Below, piece by piece: positions 23,485-35,458 of a DNA stretch of 64,000 nt. How positions within the stretch are numbered: the first letter of the stretch is position 1; each line of letters begins with the position of its first letter. This stretch comes from Turritopsis dohrnii (Eukaryota > Cnidaria > Hydrozoa > Anthoathecata > Oceaniidae), in contig BQMF02000101.1 in the NCBI GenBank assembly GCA_027922465.2, forward strand, positions 930,001 through 994,000, read 5' to 3'. Below the pieces are notes generated by a model. That model searched no databases. It was not told the origin of the DNA and saw only the letters and a list, made by a program, of their open reading frames with translations. Both the position numbers and the translations under genes were made by a program.

Positions 23485-25305
23485 CAGGCCTTGACACAAA
23501 GAAATCTCTCCCACGCGACTAATCGCGCGCCTATATTGACGACAACTAATTGGCCTGCACGATCCCAAATTTCGTTTCATATGATGGAATTTTACTTATT
23601 GAAGTCGGGGGACGATTTAACCAGTGAACCCCAAACACTGGAGGCATTGCAGCCCTTATCTTCGACTTCAGTGCTTTCTTTTTTTAACTACGAGTTCTTC
23701 GTGTTTTATTGATGTGAAAATTCAATAAACAAAATACATCTTTGTTAATTAACGGAAAACAACTATATAACTAATAATAACAATCACTCAGCATAATTTA
23801 ATCTTCATATGACTATATTTTAGAATGAATTAAAAAAATTTCCTGAATTGATCTGTGGTACAGGTGTTGTTTGCAAAAATATTTTGAATTAACAAAACCC
23901 TTTGTTTGAAAGGCTTTTGAAAGTTACTATGATTCAGGCCTGGCCGTGAATAAAATGCTTCGCGTGTGGTAACCGCACGCCATAAAAGTTTTAAAAACTT
24001 ATGGCGTGCGATCATCGCACGCCAAAAAAGTGATCGCACGCCACGGGACCTGGAAACTAAGCTGCTTTTTAATTTCACTGAATAACACGAAAACTAGTCC
24101 TGCTGGTACCACTTATGTTTTCATATTCTTTCGTTAGGTGAACAAATGAATTCGAATAATGAAGGAAATTTCAAAATTACCTTAGCAACGGTGGTCGTTT
24201 TCCTTAGCAACAGCTAATAAACCTAAGCTATAATGTAGGTCGGCATTAGTGTTCTGACGCCTACCACAGGTCGGCAATTTATTAACTTGCATGCCGAAGT
24301 GCTCAAAACGATTCATGTTCAACTCCAAGTTTTGAATGGATTTTTTTAAGGCCTTCAGGATCGGCCGTTGCTGGTTCTTCGAGTGACATAAGGGGAAATG
24401 TGTTGTAAAGAAAAGAAAACGAAATCGTAAATTTCAACAAAAATTATTTGGCATAATAGACAAGGAAGTAAAAATATACTGAATACACATTTAGTGCTTT
24501 TTCATTTAATCCAATTTAATCCAGTTTTTGTAAACAAACAACTTTTATAATCACATTAACACAAAAGAGACAGGTGAACGTGTTTGATCTCCCCATTCAT
24601 TCAACATGACTTCATTCATCAAACAAGTTTTTCTTTCGTAAATATAAACATATATAACACCTGTTGATTAATCTACATTAATGATTAATTCAAGTTGATC
24701 ATTCTTTCTACCAGCTGATGGAAGAAAAAATATGTAAATATTCTGCACGTGCGATTTATAAATCTGTTTGATTGCACGTGTGGTAATCGCACGCCTAGGG
24801 TCCGTTTTTACGAAATTCACGTGTGCGATTAACGCACGCCTTAGCCGATCTAGGCGTGTGTGGGCGCGTGCGCGTGCGATCGCACGCCATTCATGACCAG
24901 GCCTGATGATTTTTGAACATTATTTCCTATTTATCAAAATGATTAAGAATGTCTTTCTATATTTTTCTATCATCCAATTGTTGTAATTTCAATAACGTAA
25001 ATCTTGTGCAATATATTTTTGAACTTGATCATGAATAGATCTGGTAATAAAGCTGCTTTTAAGTTTTCTTTTCGAGGGCGTTTAACAAAGCTACATGACG
25101 TTTTTGTTATGCATGTTTTCTGAGAAAGAGGTAAGAGAAAACCACTCTAAAATATATATAATCATTCCTTTTGATAGTTATTAACTATAAATTGCTCAGA
25201 TAAATTGTTGTTTATCAAAGCTGGGCGAGTGAATCATCGCTCGGGTGATGCAAGAAATATTGAACTTGGGCGCGAGCGATCGTGTGCCTGTTATGACAAG
25301 GCCTG
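23485..25305. mobile_element. Family B element with 6-bp duplication, host of a nested B
   Basis: Left end CAGGCCTTGACACAA, right end (inverted) CAGGCCTTGTCATAACAGG. GAGTAT flanks both sides (23479-23484 and 25306-25311). A second B element (23935-24905) sits inside, leaving about 840 bp for the outer one. A degenerate version of the core shared with family D occurs at about 23608-23645 (GGGGGACGATTTAACC..GTGAACCCCAAACAC). Confidence 0.85.
23935..24905. mobile_element. Family B3 element, nested
   Basis: Ends CAGGCCTGGCCGTGAAT and (inverted) CAGGCCTGGTCATGAATGG, with ATGATT on both sides (23929-23934 and 24906-24911), a 6-bp duplication. Subterminal GTGCGCGTGCGATCGCACGC palindromes are present. 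It contains repeat I (about 24050-24240). Non-autonomous. Confidence 0.85.
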
Positions 25306-25311
25306 GAGTAT

Positions 25312-25763
25312 TTGTGTAAGGTCAGGTGTCAATTAGTTTCTGAACAAATGAAAGTCCATTTGATTTTGGTAATTGAATTTTGTTCATTCATTGTGCTACG
25401 TAGTAGAGTAGGGCAGCATACAGATGTTAAACAAAATCGCTACAAGCCATAATTACAAGCATTTAATTGTTAGAAAATATTCTGAAACAAAGAACAGGAA
25501 AAATCAATTGAGTAGTAATTGCAAAGAAAGTAAGAATATCAAAAAAACAACTGATGCATTAACATCAAAATGAGATGATACTTACTGAAAAAAGCTGATG
25601 TTTGTAAACTCTTTCTTGAGGCTAATTTGTGAAGGTTGATTCTATCAAATGAAATGACTTTGTCCAAACTGCTTCTGCAATAAAAAGAACTTTTGAGTTG
25701 TTGTTATTATTATTCATCTTCATACCAATTAGGTTGCTCAATAGATTAGAATAAATAAACAAG
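25312..25763. other. Unassigned
   Basis: AT-rich, no recognisable gene. A short TTATTATTATT tract occurs at about 25706. Confidence 0.4.
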
Positions 25764-25768
25764 AGACC

Positions 25769-26703
25769 CAGGCCTGGTCGTAAGAGGCATGCGATCGCAC
25801 GCACACACCTCCGCACACCCGAAGATTTATTTACGCGTGCGGCAATCGCACGGCTGGCTTGTAATGACAAGTGTGATAACAAATGTTTATTTAAAAGTCA
25901 ACATAAAATCTGTCCCAAAATGTTGAAGGTTTTGCTTCGAAAATTGTTCATGTGCCAGGATTAAATTTTACAGTAACGGAACGAAACTTTGCTACCATTT
26001 CAGAAGTGGTCTCCGATCGATTTGGAATATGGTAGCGGTTTTGAATTAAAAATCAATGCTCACAAATTTTATTCGTTTGGTAGTAGAAAATAAGTCTACT
26101 CAGCGAAATCCGCTGTGGAATGAAGAAGGAGCTTCGTGCACACGTTTTTATTATGTATTATTTAATTGTATTATGTAGTTTTCTCTTTCTTTTTAACTTT
26201 CTTTTAAGTAACAAAAGTATGCGCAAGGTTGCAGTTTTGAAAAAATAATCTTTTATTTAAAAAAATAGCCAACCAGGTGGTGATGAGTTAATGGAACGGA
26301 AACATCTCTAATTTAATTCAAAAATCATTTGAACTTCAAACCAAAACAATGGAGATTTATACATTTTTTTTTTTATTTTTAGGTTTTATTTTTCCTCTTT
26401 ATTAATGTTTGAATAAATTTTATTTACGGTCAAACTAATCTTTATGGCTAAGTTTTTACGTACCGAATCTTTAGTGTTTTATTTTATTAAATTCATTCTC
26501 AGTGGAAATCACAGTATTTTTTACACATATGACACATTTCAAATTTGACTTGATTATCATACAGAATGAAGATTGTTGATCTCAACTGAAAAAAATTGAT
26601 CGCACATCTGTCAAAAATTTACACGAGCGCACGCCATAACTGATATCGTCAATTAAGGCGTGTGATGACCACACGCCTGCTAATTTTCTTACGACCAGGC
26701 CTG
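25769..26703. mobile_element. Family B2 hAT-like MITE, copy 2
   Basis: Ends CAGGCCTGGTCGTAAGAGG and CTTACGACCAGGCCTG, flanked by AGACC on both sides (25764-25768 and 26704-26708), a 5-bp duplication. Homologous along its whole length to 13105-14015, with scattered substitutions and small indels, so the two copies come from one master. Confidence 0.92.
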
Positions 26704-26903
26704 AGACCTATGAAATCATATGATCTTACATTATTCTTATATATATTAAAAATTGCTTAAGTTACCTAAGAAATGTTTCTCCAGATATTCGACCTACAAA
26801 AAAAGAAATAACATTTTACTACCAAAAATTGAATTTAAACAAGTTCAAAAGTGCTTTGTGAATGGAGGTCATCCATTTGATATCACATCAAAACAATATT
26901 ATA

Positions 26904-27910
26904 TGTGATTGTCCAGGGGAATTTGATAGAAATAATAAAATGTTTTCTAACGTTTAAATGTTTTTCAACAAACGTTTTTCAGTAACAAAAAAAAACGTTT
27001 TCTTTTCATGTGTGCAACCAGAGATATGTAAAAAAGAAAGATAAACAACTCACTGTTTCTCGTAAAAGCTATCCGTGTCCCTTTTTCTGGTGTGAGTATT
27101 GTTTCGCGCGAATATTTTAAACATATAATTAATTCTAATTGTTAAAATTCTAAATGTTCATTGGTTGAAAATTAAAATTATACTAATAATCATTGCATAA
27201 TTTTCATAATTTTTCCTAGTTGCGCATATTTCAATATTTCATAAAGCTTTCGTTCACCGAACATGCCGAACTATAGACGAGTACATTAATTATGAAGAAT
27301 ATTTCATCTGTAAACACCGAATCTTAGGTCTAACTTTTCTCAAAATATCTCGTTTTAAAACGAATGTTGAATAATCTTAACCAAATAAACTGATAAATAA
27401 AAGCATACCTTAAGTGTTATTAGCCAGACTTATTAGCATCAGACTTCAGTACTTTTTTTGAAAAATTGATTTCAATGAGAGTCATTTATTTTTACGAGAA
27501 AATTTACCAGTATATGACTTAGTGGTTATTTCTTTTTCTAAAATGATAATCTTTTTTACAAACATTAAGAAAAATGAAGAGTATATGTGTGAGATTAAGA
27601 TTCGCCTGTAAAATATCAAAATCTCTGAGGATATATTTATGAAAGACAAATCAACAACAACTTAAATTGTCGGTAACACTCGTTATATATCTTAATCTTT
27701 CTTAAATTTAATTATTCTCAAAAACAAGAGTCTGGATCTGGGGACACGGATGGCGTTGTATAGAAGCGCGAAACAAAAAGATTAACAATAAGCTGTCAAT
27801 CAATTTCAAACGAGTTGTTTATCTTTCTTTTTTTACATATCTCTGGTGCAACGTTTTAAACGTTTTTACATTAAAACGTTTAAACGTTTTTTTTTACAAA
27901 AAACATTTTC
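26904..27910. mobile_element. Family F element with long inverted arms
   Basis: Starts TGTGATTGTCCAGGGGAATT, then TGATAGAAAT and AAACGTTT words. The segment CCAGAGATATGTAAAAAAG with its flanks (27017-27050) recurs inverted at 27811-27845, followed outward by AAACGTTTAAACGTTTT, so arms of at least 130 bp pair. The right terminus itself has been lost near 27905, where a degenerate AAGCTTCGGGG (family C-like) stretch begins. The interior is AT-rich and holds no recognised gene. Confidence 0.7.
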
Positions 27911-28079
27911 AACCTTAAGCTTCGGGGCCACTTGCATCTTTTTTCATCAAAACGCAACATGAAAATGATGCAGTTTGATTGCAACAAAGTTGAACTCGTT
28001 GAAGTTGTTTAAAATTCAAAGATGACTTGAAAAGAAAGCAAGCTCTCTGTGTTGCCTTGCTTTTGTTTGATGAGGAAAA

Positions 28080-30592
28080 AGAACTTCAAAGGAAAGAACG
28101 AGCGAAACGGAGCATTCGGGTAAAGCCATGGATTGAAAAAAAGGCCTGAACTTAGAGCTTATAATGCTATTTCAATAATTGCTTGAGACAGACCCTCAAG
28201 ATTAAGATCAAGATTACATCAGGATGGATTGTAAGCACTTTGACCATCTAGTAGAATGGTTATATCCTTATATAATAAAAAATGACACTGTCTTTAGGAA
28301 AAGTATCAAACCTGATGAACGGTGTTGTGTGTTTCTACGTTACATTGCTTTCCACTTTCCAATCGCTGGAATATCAATTTGTGACATGGAAAGCGAAAAG
28401 GGACCATTTGCATATTACGCGTAATTTTATTTTTCTTATGGCGTAAGAAATTTATTTTATTAAAAATTACGCTTACGTAAGCGTAATTCTTCTTACGCTA
28501 GCGTAAGAATTTTAAAGTTTTTCTTACGGCTTACGGCTTACGCCTTACGCCGTAAGAATTCTAAAAATTACGCTTGCGCAAGCGTAATTTTTCTTACGGC
28601 TTTTTACGGCGTAAGAATTTCAAAAATTACGCTTACGTAAGCATAAATTTTAAAAAAGGAAATTTCTTACGCCGTAAGAAAAATAAGTTCATTGTCTTTA
28701 ATTTTAGAATGTAAACAAGTGGGGGACGTTAAACTTGTGAACCGCAAACACAAGGATTGAGCGCCAATGCAAAGCTCGACTGTCTTAATCTTAACTTCCT
28801 TGTCTACATGGCCGAAACAATAAGTGCAGTATATTGAAGTTTCATGGCGTTTGAAGTTTCCTAAAGTAGTGTGGTCAAAAGTGTCTTTTCATTGATTGAC
28901 TAAAACGATCAAACGAATGTTTTTAATTAACTTTAACAGTACACTTTAAATAAGCAAAATAAATACTTTAAATAAGCCCTTTCACTTTTTCTTGGATTTG
29001 CCACTGATTACAGTAAAATGTTACACTCAAGTTAATTATGCTTGAGTAATCATTTATTGTGTTACACTTTCGGACTGTGAAGTATTACGCTTAATAACAT
29101 CTTATTCCGATTACGGATTTCCACGACTTTCAGAAAAGCGTCTTCATGCTTATGATGAAAAACTGAAGGAAACAGGTATGTATTTTTATTTAATTAAAGG
29201 TGAGTATTTCGAAAGAGAACGTTTGCAACTCGTCAAGCCGACGTGAAAATGTATTCATTTCCCTTTCCTTCCATTCATCCTACACTCATCCTGTGTCCCA
29301 GACTATTATCGGAATAAAGTTACAGAAGTCAATAAAAATCGCTAGAAACGGTGAACATACATTTTTATCAAAACAAAGATAAAACGTTTTCCACAAGGGA
29401 TCATCGAACGAACAACTTAAAATAGAATTAAAGCGGACGGTTTCTATTCGTAGAAACTTTCGAAATAACTGATTGTATATTTATCTTTAACTGAATGAGA
29501 ACCAGGTAAAAAAGTTTTATGTTGACATGTGTGTGCAACAAAAGATTAAATTTGCATAAGATGTATCATTCTTTGTGCACTCTTTGAATATGTAAAAGTC
29601 AAATAAATATGCAATAATATAATAACAAAAAAAAGCCTCAGCTGCCGACCATTGAAAAATAATTTGTAAACTGACTTCATAAAATTAAAACTCATATTAT
29701 GAATAATGATCACAAGATAATAGTTTTTTTATGGAGTTGTGTTTCCCCCTTTATAAAGTTTTATTGTTGAAACTTTTTTTTCAGGAAGTGACTGGAAGTC
29801 TATTTATTTTCCTAAAACATTGTATTAGCGGCTAATTTGTGTACATGGAAGATCATGAAAACTCATAATCGTACAAAACATATTGATCATGTTTACCTCA
29901 AAATTCTTAACGTGAGCTTTTACAGATGTAAATAAGCTTTCCAAAAAAATGTATCATACGTGATGTAAAATTTATTTTATTAAAAATTACGCTTACGTAA
30001 GCGTAATTCTTCTTACGCTAGCGTAAGAATTTTAACGTTTTTCTTACCGCTTACGCCTTACGCCGTAAGAATTCTAAAAATTACGCTGACTAAGTGTAAT
30101 TTTTTTTACGGCTTACGGATTACGCCTTACGGCTTACGCTAGCGTAAGAAAAATTGCAATGGCTTGTCTTCCTTACGGCGTAATTTTAATGTGAATTAAT
30201 ATGGAAATTACGCCTAGTCAGCAGAATTTATTACGGCAAACAGGCGTAATTTTCTGGCAAATGGTCCCTTTTCGCTTTCCATGTCACATTTAGAGTAAGC
30301 GGGCGGTCAATAGCAAGAATTGTGGAAAGGGTTGCAGGGGCCATTATTGAAGAAACTCCAAATGAAGGTAACAAATTGTTAGAAATCTCGGAAAAATGTT
30401 TCAATTGGGGCTATCGACGGCAAGCATATCATGTTAGAGCAACCACGTAATTCTGGCTCACACTACCGTAATTACAAGGGCAGTGACAGTATTATTCTTA
30501 TGGCTGTAGTCAAAGAGTCAAAAGTCAAAGTGATAACATAGCAGTTTGGACCTCGCACAATTTTTTCAGAAGTGAATCAAACTCAGGTAAGC
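28080..30592 (+). pseudogene. PIF/Harbinger transposase relic split by family D
   Basis: Left part: VKPWI, RPELRAYNAI, then the open frame 28224-28378 with CKHFDHLVEWLYPYI, DTVFRKSI and DERCCVFLRYIA, the usual N-terminal helical region of PIF/Harbinger (DDE_4) transposases. A family D element (28380-30288) follows. Right part: FRVSGRSIARIVERVAGAII (about 30289-30350), then after a frame change [20 protein letters not shown] and [15 protein letters not shown], where AIDGKH carries the first catalytic aspartate. Frameshifts at about 28140 and 30405 and a stop near 30527 show it was already decaying. Downstream catalytic residues are not seen. Harbinger enzymes cut at TWA sites and need a Myb-like partner. 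Confidence 0.85.
28380..30288. mobile_element. Family D element, copy 2, inside Harbinger relic
   Basis: Both ends TGTGACATGGAAAGCGAAAA (right one inverted), flanked by TT. Orientation is opposite to copies 1 and 5. It carries CGTAAG arrays at both sides, the family-B-shared core (about 28715-28790) and the 105-bp core (about 29400-29510). Two splice-donor-like words, CAGGTATGT (29174) and AAGGTGAGT (29197), lie between them. Confidence 0.9.
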
Positions 30593-31335
30593 GAATGAAA
30601 GAATGAACGAAGGTGCAGTACCGTGGCAATGGGGAGCAACACAAGTAGAACATTAAAGGAGACTGTGTAGAATATAATAGCAAATATTTTTTGAAACATA
30701 AGATATTTCTAGATATTGCTATTTTAACAACAAAATGATGAAGTAAACTACATAGTCTTCCAATACATCATGATGAATATTTGCTATCAGCAGGAGAAGG
30801 GGGTATAAGGATCATGATAGGGTGTCGGGGCGATTGTACTTGCTGATTGTAATTAGATGGGGGTTGAATCTGTTGATTAAACCCACCGTAATCTTGAAAT
30901 CCCGAACTTGACTGGTGATTGTGTTGGGCAATGCTTTGAACACAGTGGGCACAAAATTGGGGTAGGCAGGTTGTAGATAGTTTCCATTATTGTTATTGAA
31001 CGGTGTAAATGAGCTGTTTCTTGCGGTCAAATTCCCCTGCTCGTAATCAAAGAAAAGGTAAAAAATCCTTTACTTAATTAGTGTCCAATCTTTTGGGTCA
31101 CACTACAGTAGGTTGTCAGCTACTGTCTTACCAAATAGGCTGGCGCGTTCTGCAAGGGAATTTCTTTGATTTACTGCTGTTTTTTGGTGGTAGTGAAGTG
31201 GGTTTCTCAAAGCTCTTCACAAAGGTGGTATACAATGCAGCTCTAGCATCACTTTCTTGAGTATTTTTTTATTTTTTTGCAAATAGAAATTCAAAAAAAG
31301 AAAAAATTAGCGAAGATACCAAGATAAAAAAATAA
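30593..31335 (-). other. Mostly unassigned; Q/P-rich minus-strand peptide at 30780-31030
   Basis: Between 31030 and about 30780, in two overlapping minus frames, there are Asn/Gln/Pro-rich peptides (TPFNNNNGNYLQP; GFQDYGGFNQQIQPPSNYNQ). A low-complexity tail of this type could belong to the Myb-like partner gene of the Harbinger element, which would converge on the transposase, but no DNA-binding motif is visible. The rest is without features. Confidence 0.25.
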
Positions 31336-33360
31336 AAGTTAAAAATCAAAAAGCGATTTGAATATTTGTGCAGCGATTTGAATACATCCATCATAATATC
31401 TTTTCATACGGGTTGCAAAGGTCTGCCATTTCTTTCTACTGTTGACAATGTGTTTGGCTTTACGAATTAACAACTCAAATTTGGTACGCCAGCAGTCACT
31501 CATGCCACCATAGACAGGGTAGCAGTAGAACAGCAAGGGCTGAATCATCCACGTGAGTATCTTGTCAGCAACAATTGGTGAGAATTGAGCCCTGCGGAAC
31601 AAGTATGCTATAATATGGAAGTTTGTGAAGTAGGCAACTATGGTTTACAGTATAAAAGACTTTCACAAGGGCACCTGTTACTTTACCCTTGTCCATGTTG
31701 CGGATGTCGATGTAAACTGGGTTACAGCATCACGTGTTGATCCTTTATGATGGAAACCATACTGGTATTCACTGAGCAAACAGTTTTCTTCTATGTAGTC
31801 AGATAACTAGTTATACGCAATTCTTTCGATTGTTTTTGATAAAATGTCGAGCACTGAAATTGGACGATAATTATCAACATTACTGCGGTCACCACTTTTA
31901 AAAACTGGGTTGATTTTTGCCAGTTTTTCGGCTGTTGGGAAGGTGCCAGACGACAGGCTCGCATTTATCAGGAACGTAAGTGGGGCTGCTATGACGTATG
32001 TCCTTTAAGATTCTTGCTGGTACTGTATCGGGACCTGCTTCTTGAGATGAATTTGTCGATTGAAGTATTTTTAAAGTTTCTTGAACGGCCACTTCTTTAA
32101 ACTCGAATACTGCATTTTCACGATTCGTATCCTGCAGGGAGGGATGATGGTTGAGCATTTTCCAGGTGTAATTGATGATGGTAGAGTTCATTCATTTGGA
32201 CCCCACTTTTGTGAAAAACATACAAAAAGCATTCCCAATACAACTGGAATCATAAACGTTAGCACCGTTGATGTTGAACAATTTACTTGGACAATAGGCG
32301 CTTTTTGTTGTGCAGCATTTTTTAATTTGCTTTCAAAAGTCACTGGGTTTTTCGCTAGTTTCTTTGAAGACATTCCTGATGTGGTTAGCTTTAGCCGCAG
32401 AAATCTTTTTAGTTACAATGTTTCTCAGTTTTTTGTAACCACTCCAGGGAGCTTCAAGGCTAGTTTCTTTAAAACGATGCATATGATGATCTCTAGTGTG
32501 CATCAGCTCTCGTATTTCTGGTGTTAGCCAGGGATTAGGCCTGCCCCGAACATTTTTCTCTTTGAGCAGCGAGTGTTTGTTGATGGTAAACGTTACGTAT
32601 TGTTTGAATAAGTTCCAACCTTGGTTAAAATCGACAGCCAAACAATTCTCCCAAGATATGCTACACAGTTCATTTATTAGGTCGTCTTTGTTGTATCGAG
32701 AGTAATCGTGCGTTTTTATTTTCTTTGGTTGGTAGTGTTGGCAATTCATTCTTCTGTTAACACCAATTAAGCTATGATCAATAATGGAAATGGTATACAC
32801 AAGGGTGTCAGCAATAATCGATTTATTTATTGCATAAACAAGATGAATTAGTGTTTTACTGTCCTTTGTAATGCGTGTGTACGATTTTATTAATTGGCTG
32901 AAACTATGTAGCTTCGACATGATCTCTGGGGACTTTATAATCGCAATTAAAATCAACATAATTGTTTCTTTGTTCTCAGCTGAAATAAAGCCAAGCATAT
33001 CGTTGAATTTTTAAACGAAGTTTCTGACAAGATATTTTCAGGTGTCAGGGGCTTGGTAACATGAAGAAATCAGCATTAGTTTCAATTATTTTGCGAAGAA
33101 TTCAATCCACAAAAAATCAATTCGGTCAATTTTCAAATCTTCTCTTATGTTGTACTTCAGATCATCTCGAATATAGAGCAAATCTCCACCGTGGCCTTCA
33201 ATGACACGATCTTTACGTTCAAGCGTGTACCTCAGAATTTTAAGCTTTTCATCTGTAACAGTGTTCTCTGTGTGAGTTTCAGAGAAACTGATAATATGAA
33301 TAGAATTTTTTGTATATAACAGAAATGATTTTATGTCATGCAGTTTTTCTTCCATCCCAT
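31336..33360 (-). pseudogene. LINE relic with EEP endonuclease and partial RT
   Basis: Minus strand, 5' to 3': an apurinic endonuclease stretch at 33355-33086 (IISFSETHTENTVTDEKL, then GGDLLYIRDDL), the linker frame 32998-32333 (221 codons; IIDHSLIGVNRRM, PNPWLTPEIRELMHTRDHH), the RT beginning (GPDTVPARILKD; after a frame change APLTFLINASLSSGTFPTAE and NYRPISVLDILSKTIERI; EYQYGFHHKGSTRDAV), a decayed palm aspartate motif (VFYTVNHSCLLHKL), then directly the C-terminal MIQPLLFYCYPVYGGMSD. The YADD part is deleted. This matches jockey/CR1/RTE-like cnidarian LINEs; the exact clade cannot be fixed by eye. Several frameshifts make it inactive. Confidence 0.85.
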
Positions 33361-33399
33361 TAATGTTTTGGTGAAGTACTTTAATGTCAGCAATTCATT

Positions 33400-33562
33400 C
33401 TTGCACGATGTGATGTCACGTTTCCATGGAGATCAAGTTTTTAGCCAAAAATTTAAACAGGGACATCACGTGAACAATTTAAAAACTGACTTTCATCATT
33501 TTTGAAAGTCTTCCAAATCGTACAAAAAACTAAATTTTGATTTTAAAAGTAGACTTCCCCTT
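33400..33562. mobile_element. Right end of a family H (TTAA) element
   Basis: ACTTCCCCTTTAA at 33549-33561 is the inverted H terminus next to TTAA, and further in CGATGTGATGTCACGTTTCC resembles the GTGACGTCAC region of the copy at 17-20 kb. The left end is missing or is the weak TTAAAGGAGACT at 30653. Confidence 0.55.
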
Positions 33563-33817
33563 TAATTATTCTGTTTTAACAGACATTTCACTTCAGCCTT
33601 TCTAATTCAGATTCGTTTACCTCGGCAAAAAATTGCAGATGCAAAACACGTAAAATCCATTATACATTGGCAAAAGTAGAATTTACGTCAGCAATTTGAA
33701 ATCCTTTCAATTCACAAATATTCCTTCATTGTCATTTAAACATTTTCTAGCTCTTTAATGCGTAGTATTTAAAAAAAAGTTCTGAGAGAGTAATTAGGCC
33801 ATTATTCACCAAATGTC
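33563..33817. other. Unassigned
   Basis: No gene recognised; its first 30 bp resemble 143-170. Confidence 0.35.
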
Positions 33818-34012
33818 TCATTGCTAGGGAGAACGACCACCGTTGCTAAGGTAATTTTGAAATTTCCTTTGTTATACGCATTCATTTCTTCACGTTACGA
33901 AAGAAAATGAAAACGAAAGTGGTGCCAGTAGGACTCAATTTCATGTTATTCATATAATAAAAAAACATCTTAGTTTCCAACTCCCTACGCATGCCTATCA
34001 TGGCAAGGCTTG
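33818..34012 (-). repeat. Repeat I, copy 3 (reverse) with degenerate B end
   Basis: Reverse complement of 15593-15785 with scattered differences (GACCACCGTTGCTAAGGTAA, ATCTTAGTTTCCAACTCCC). It is followed by CATGCCTATCATGGCAAGGC, a degenerate family B right end, suggesting that repeat I travels inside some B elements, as at 24 kb. Confidence 0.7.
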
Positions 34013-34335
34013 TTTGTGGAGATTGAAATCTCTAAAACTTCGGACTTCCTGGACTGTAAAACTCAATCTTCTCTACGAAAGACGGTAATAACCAAAAGTG
34101 CTTGGAAAAATCCCTGACTATTAAGTAAATCTCCATTGAAAATCTATCAAAGAAATAATCTGGAAGTTTTTTCCTTTCTTTCCTGTGTCAATTTTTCCTG
34201 ATTTGATTTCTAAACGGACGATAAGATCGTCTGTCTATAGAGTAGACACAAGTTTCCTAAACACGTCTAAATCAGGCTTTATACCCTTCCGTATAGTCAT
34301 ACTTAACCAGCTAGGGGCGTCAGCGGGTAATGCAG
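34013..34335. other. Unassigned
   Basis: No coding resemblance. The minus-strand open frame 34235-34423 and the plus-strand frame 34185-34493 run through the B terminus and are chance frames. Confidence 0.4.
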
Positions 34336-35458
34336 TAGTGCAGGCCTTGTCAGGAGAGGCGTGCGATCGCACTCGCACGCCCCCCACACGCCTGAATTCT
34401 TCGAGGCGTGTGGTTGTTCGCACGCCTGTTTTAACGTTTTTTATATGTGCCGTGCGATCGACCGCACACCTGAAATTTTATATGTCTGCCTAATCTTTTA
34501 CAGACAAGTGGGGGACATTTAAACTTGTGAACCCCAGACACAAGGACTGGCATCAATACATTAAAGGTTGACTCTCGCAGTCTTAACTTTTCTTGTCTGA
34601 TAATGTTTAAACCTGAAGTCCTCTATGGCTAGAGAATAAATCTTTCAATAAGAGAACTAGTGTGGTGATCAAAGTATAAGAAACGCCGTCTGTTCACGAA
34701 CACATTTGATCGTACATGTAATTAACAATTATGAAGGAAAATCGCGCTTTCATAATCTTTGATCTTTTGAGAAAAAAAATGAAAATTCATTCATTATCAA
34801 ACATTGATCGACTGCACAACGTAAAAAAGTTTCTTCGATAACTTTTGAAAAATGATCATTCATTTTCATTCATTTTAAGACGTCACGATAGTATTCCCAA
34901 AAGCTGTCAGCTGTCTTTGAAAATATTTAAGCACAAGAAGAAAAAAAATTTTACATGCTTCATTCAAAAAAATATCTATAAGCAAAAACAGGTGACAATT
35001 TCTGTTTCAATATTGCGAAACATGCTGCAACGTGATGTGATATAAATTGATAAACATGTTTTCGAATGTAAATTTCATATTCGACTTTTTTAATAACACA
35101 TGAAAGAAATTATGTATCTCTTTTCGTTGTGGTCAATAACATCATCAAAAACTTCTTTTTAAGAAGATTAATAGAAACACTTTTTTCATGAACAAGATTA
35201 ATAAAAGCCTTTTTGATATACAACTGGTACTTTAAAGTTAACATATATCTAAAAAATTCCGCTGCGTCTAGACAGTGCCAGCTGTTTTCTTACGTTACAA
35301 GAACGGATTTATATAATCTTTTTAAGCTTCGCACTCCATCACACACCTAAAAATTAGATGGCGTATATTTTTGAAGTTTTAAATTCAGGCGTGCGGTAGT
35401 CACACGCCGCCCTTTTTCTTCCTGACAAGGCCTGTAGTGGCTTAGCGGTTAAAGCATT
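34310..35458 (+). repeat. Possible tRNA-like (SINE) start, split by a B element
   Basis: After removing the B element and one TAGTG, the host reads GCAGTAGTGGCTTAGCGGTT followed by AAAGCATT; TGGCTTAGCGGTTAAAGC fits a Pol III A box. It is cut off at 35459 by the family A terminus, so no B box can be checked. Could be chance. Confidence 0.3.
34341..35434. mobile_element. Family B hAT-like element, copy 5
   Basis: Ends CAGGCCTTGTCAGGAGAGG and TTCCTGACAAGGCCTG, with TAGTG on both sides (34336-34340 and 35435-35439). It is nearly the reverse complement of 7544-8562. Core shared with family D: AAGTGGGGGACATTTAAACT at about 34505-34524 and TGTGAACCCCAGACACAAGG next to it. Non-autonomous. Confidence 0.9.

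Noticed and set aside
34310..35458. Functional tRNA gene
   Set aside because: Only an A-box-like stretch is visible, interrupted by a B element and cut by a family A terminus; kept only as a weak SINE possibility.
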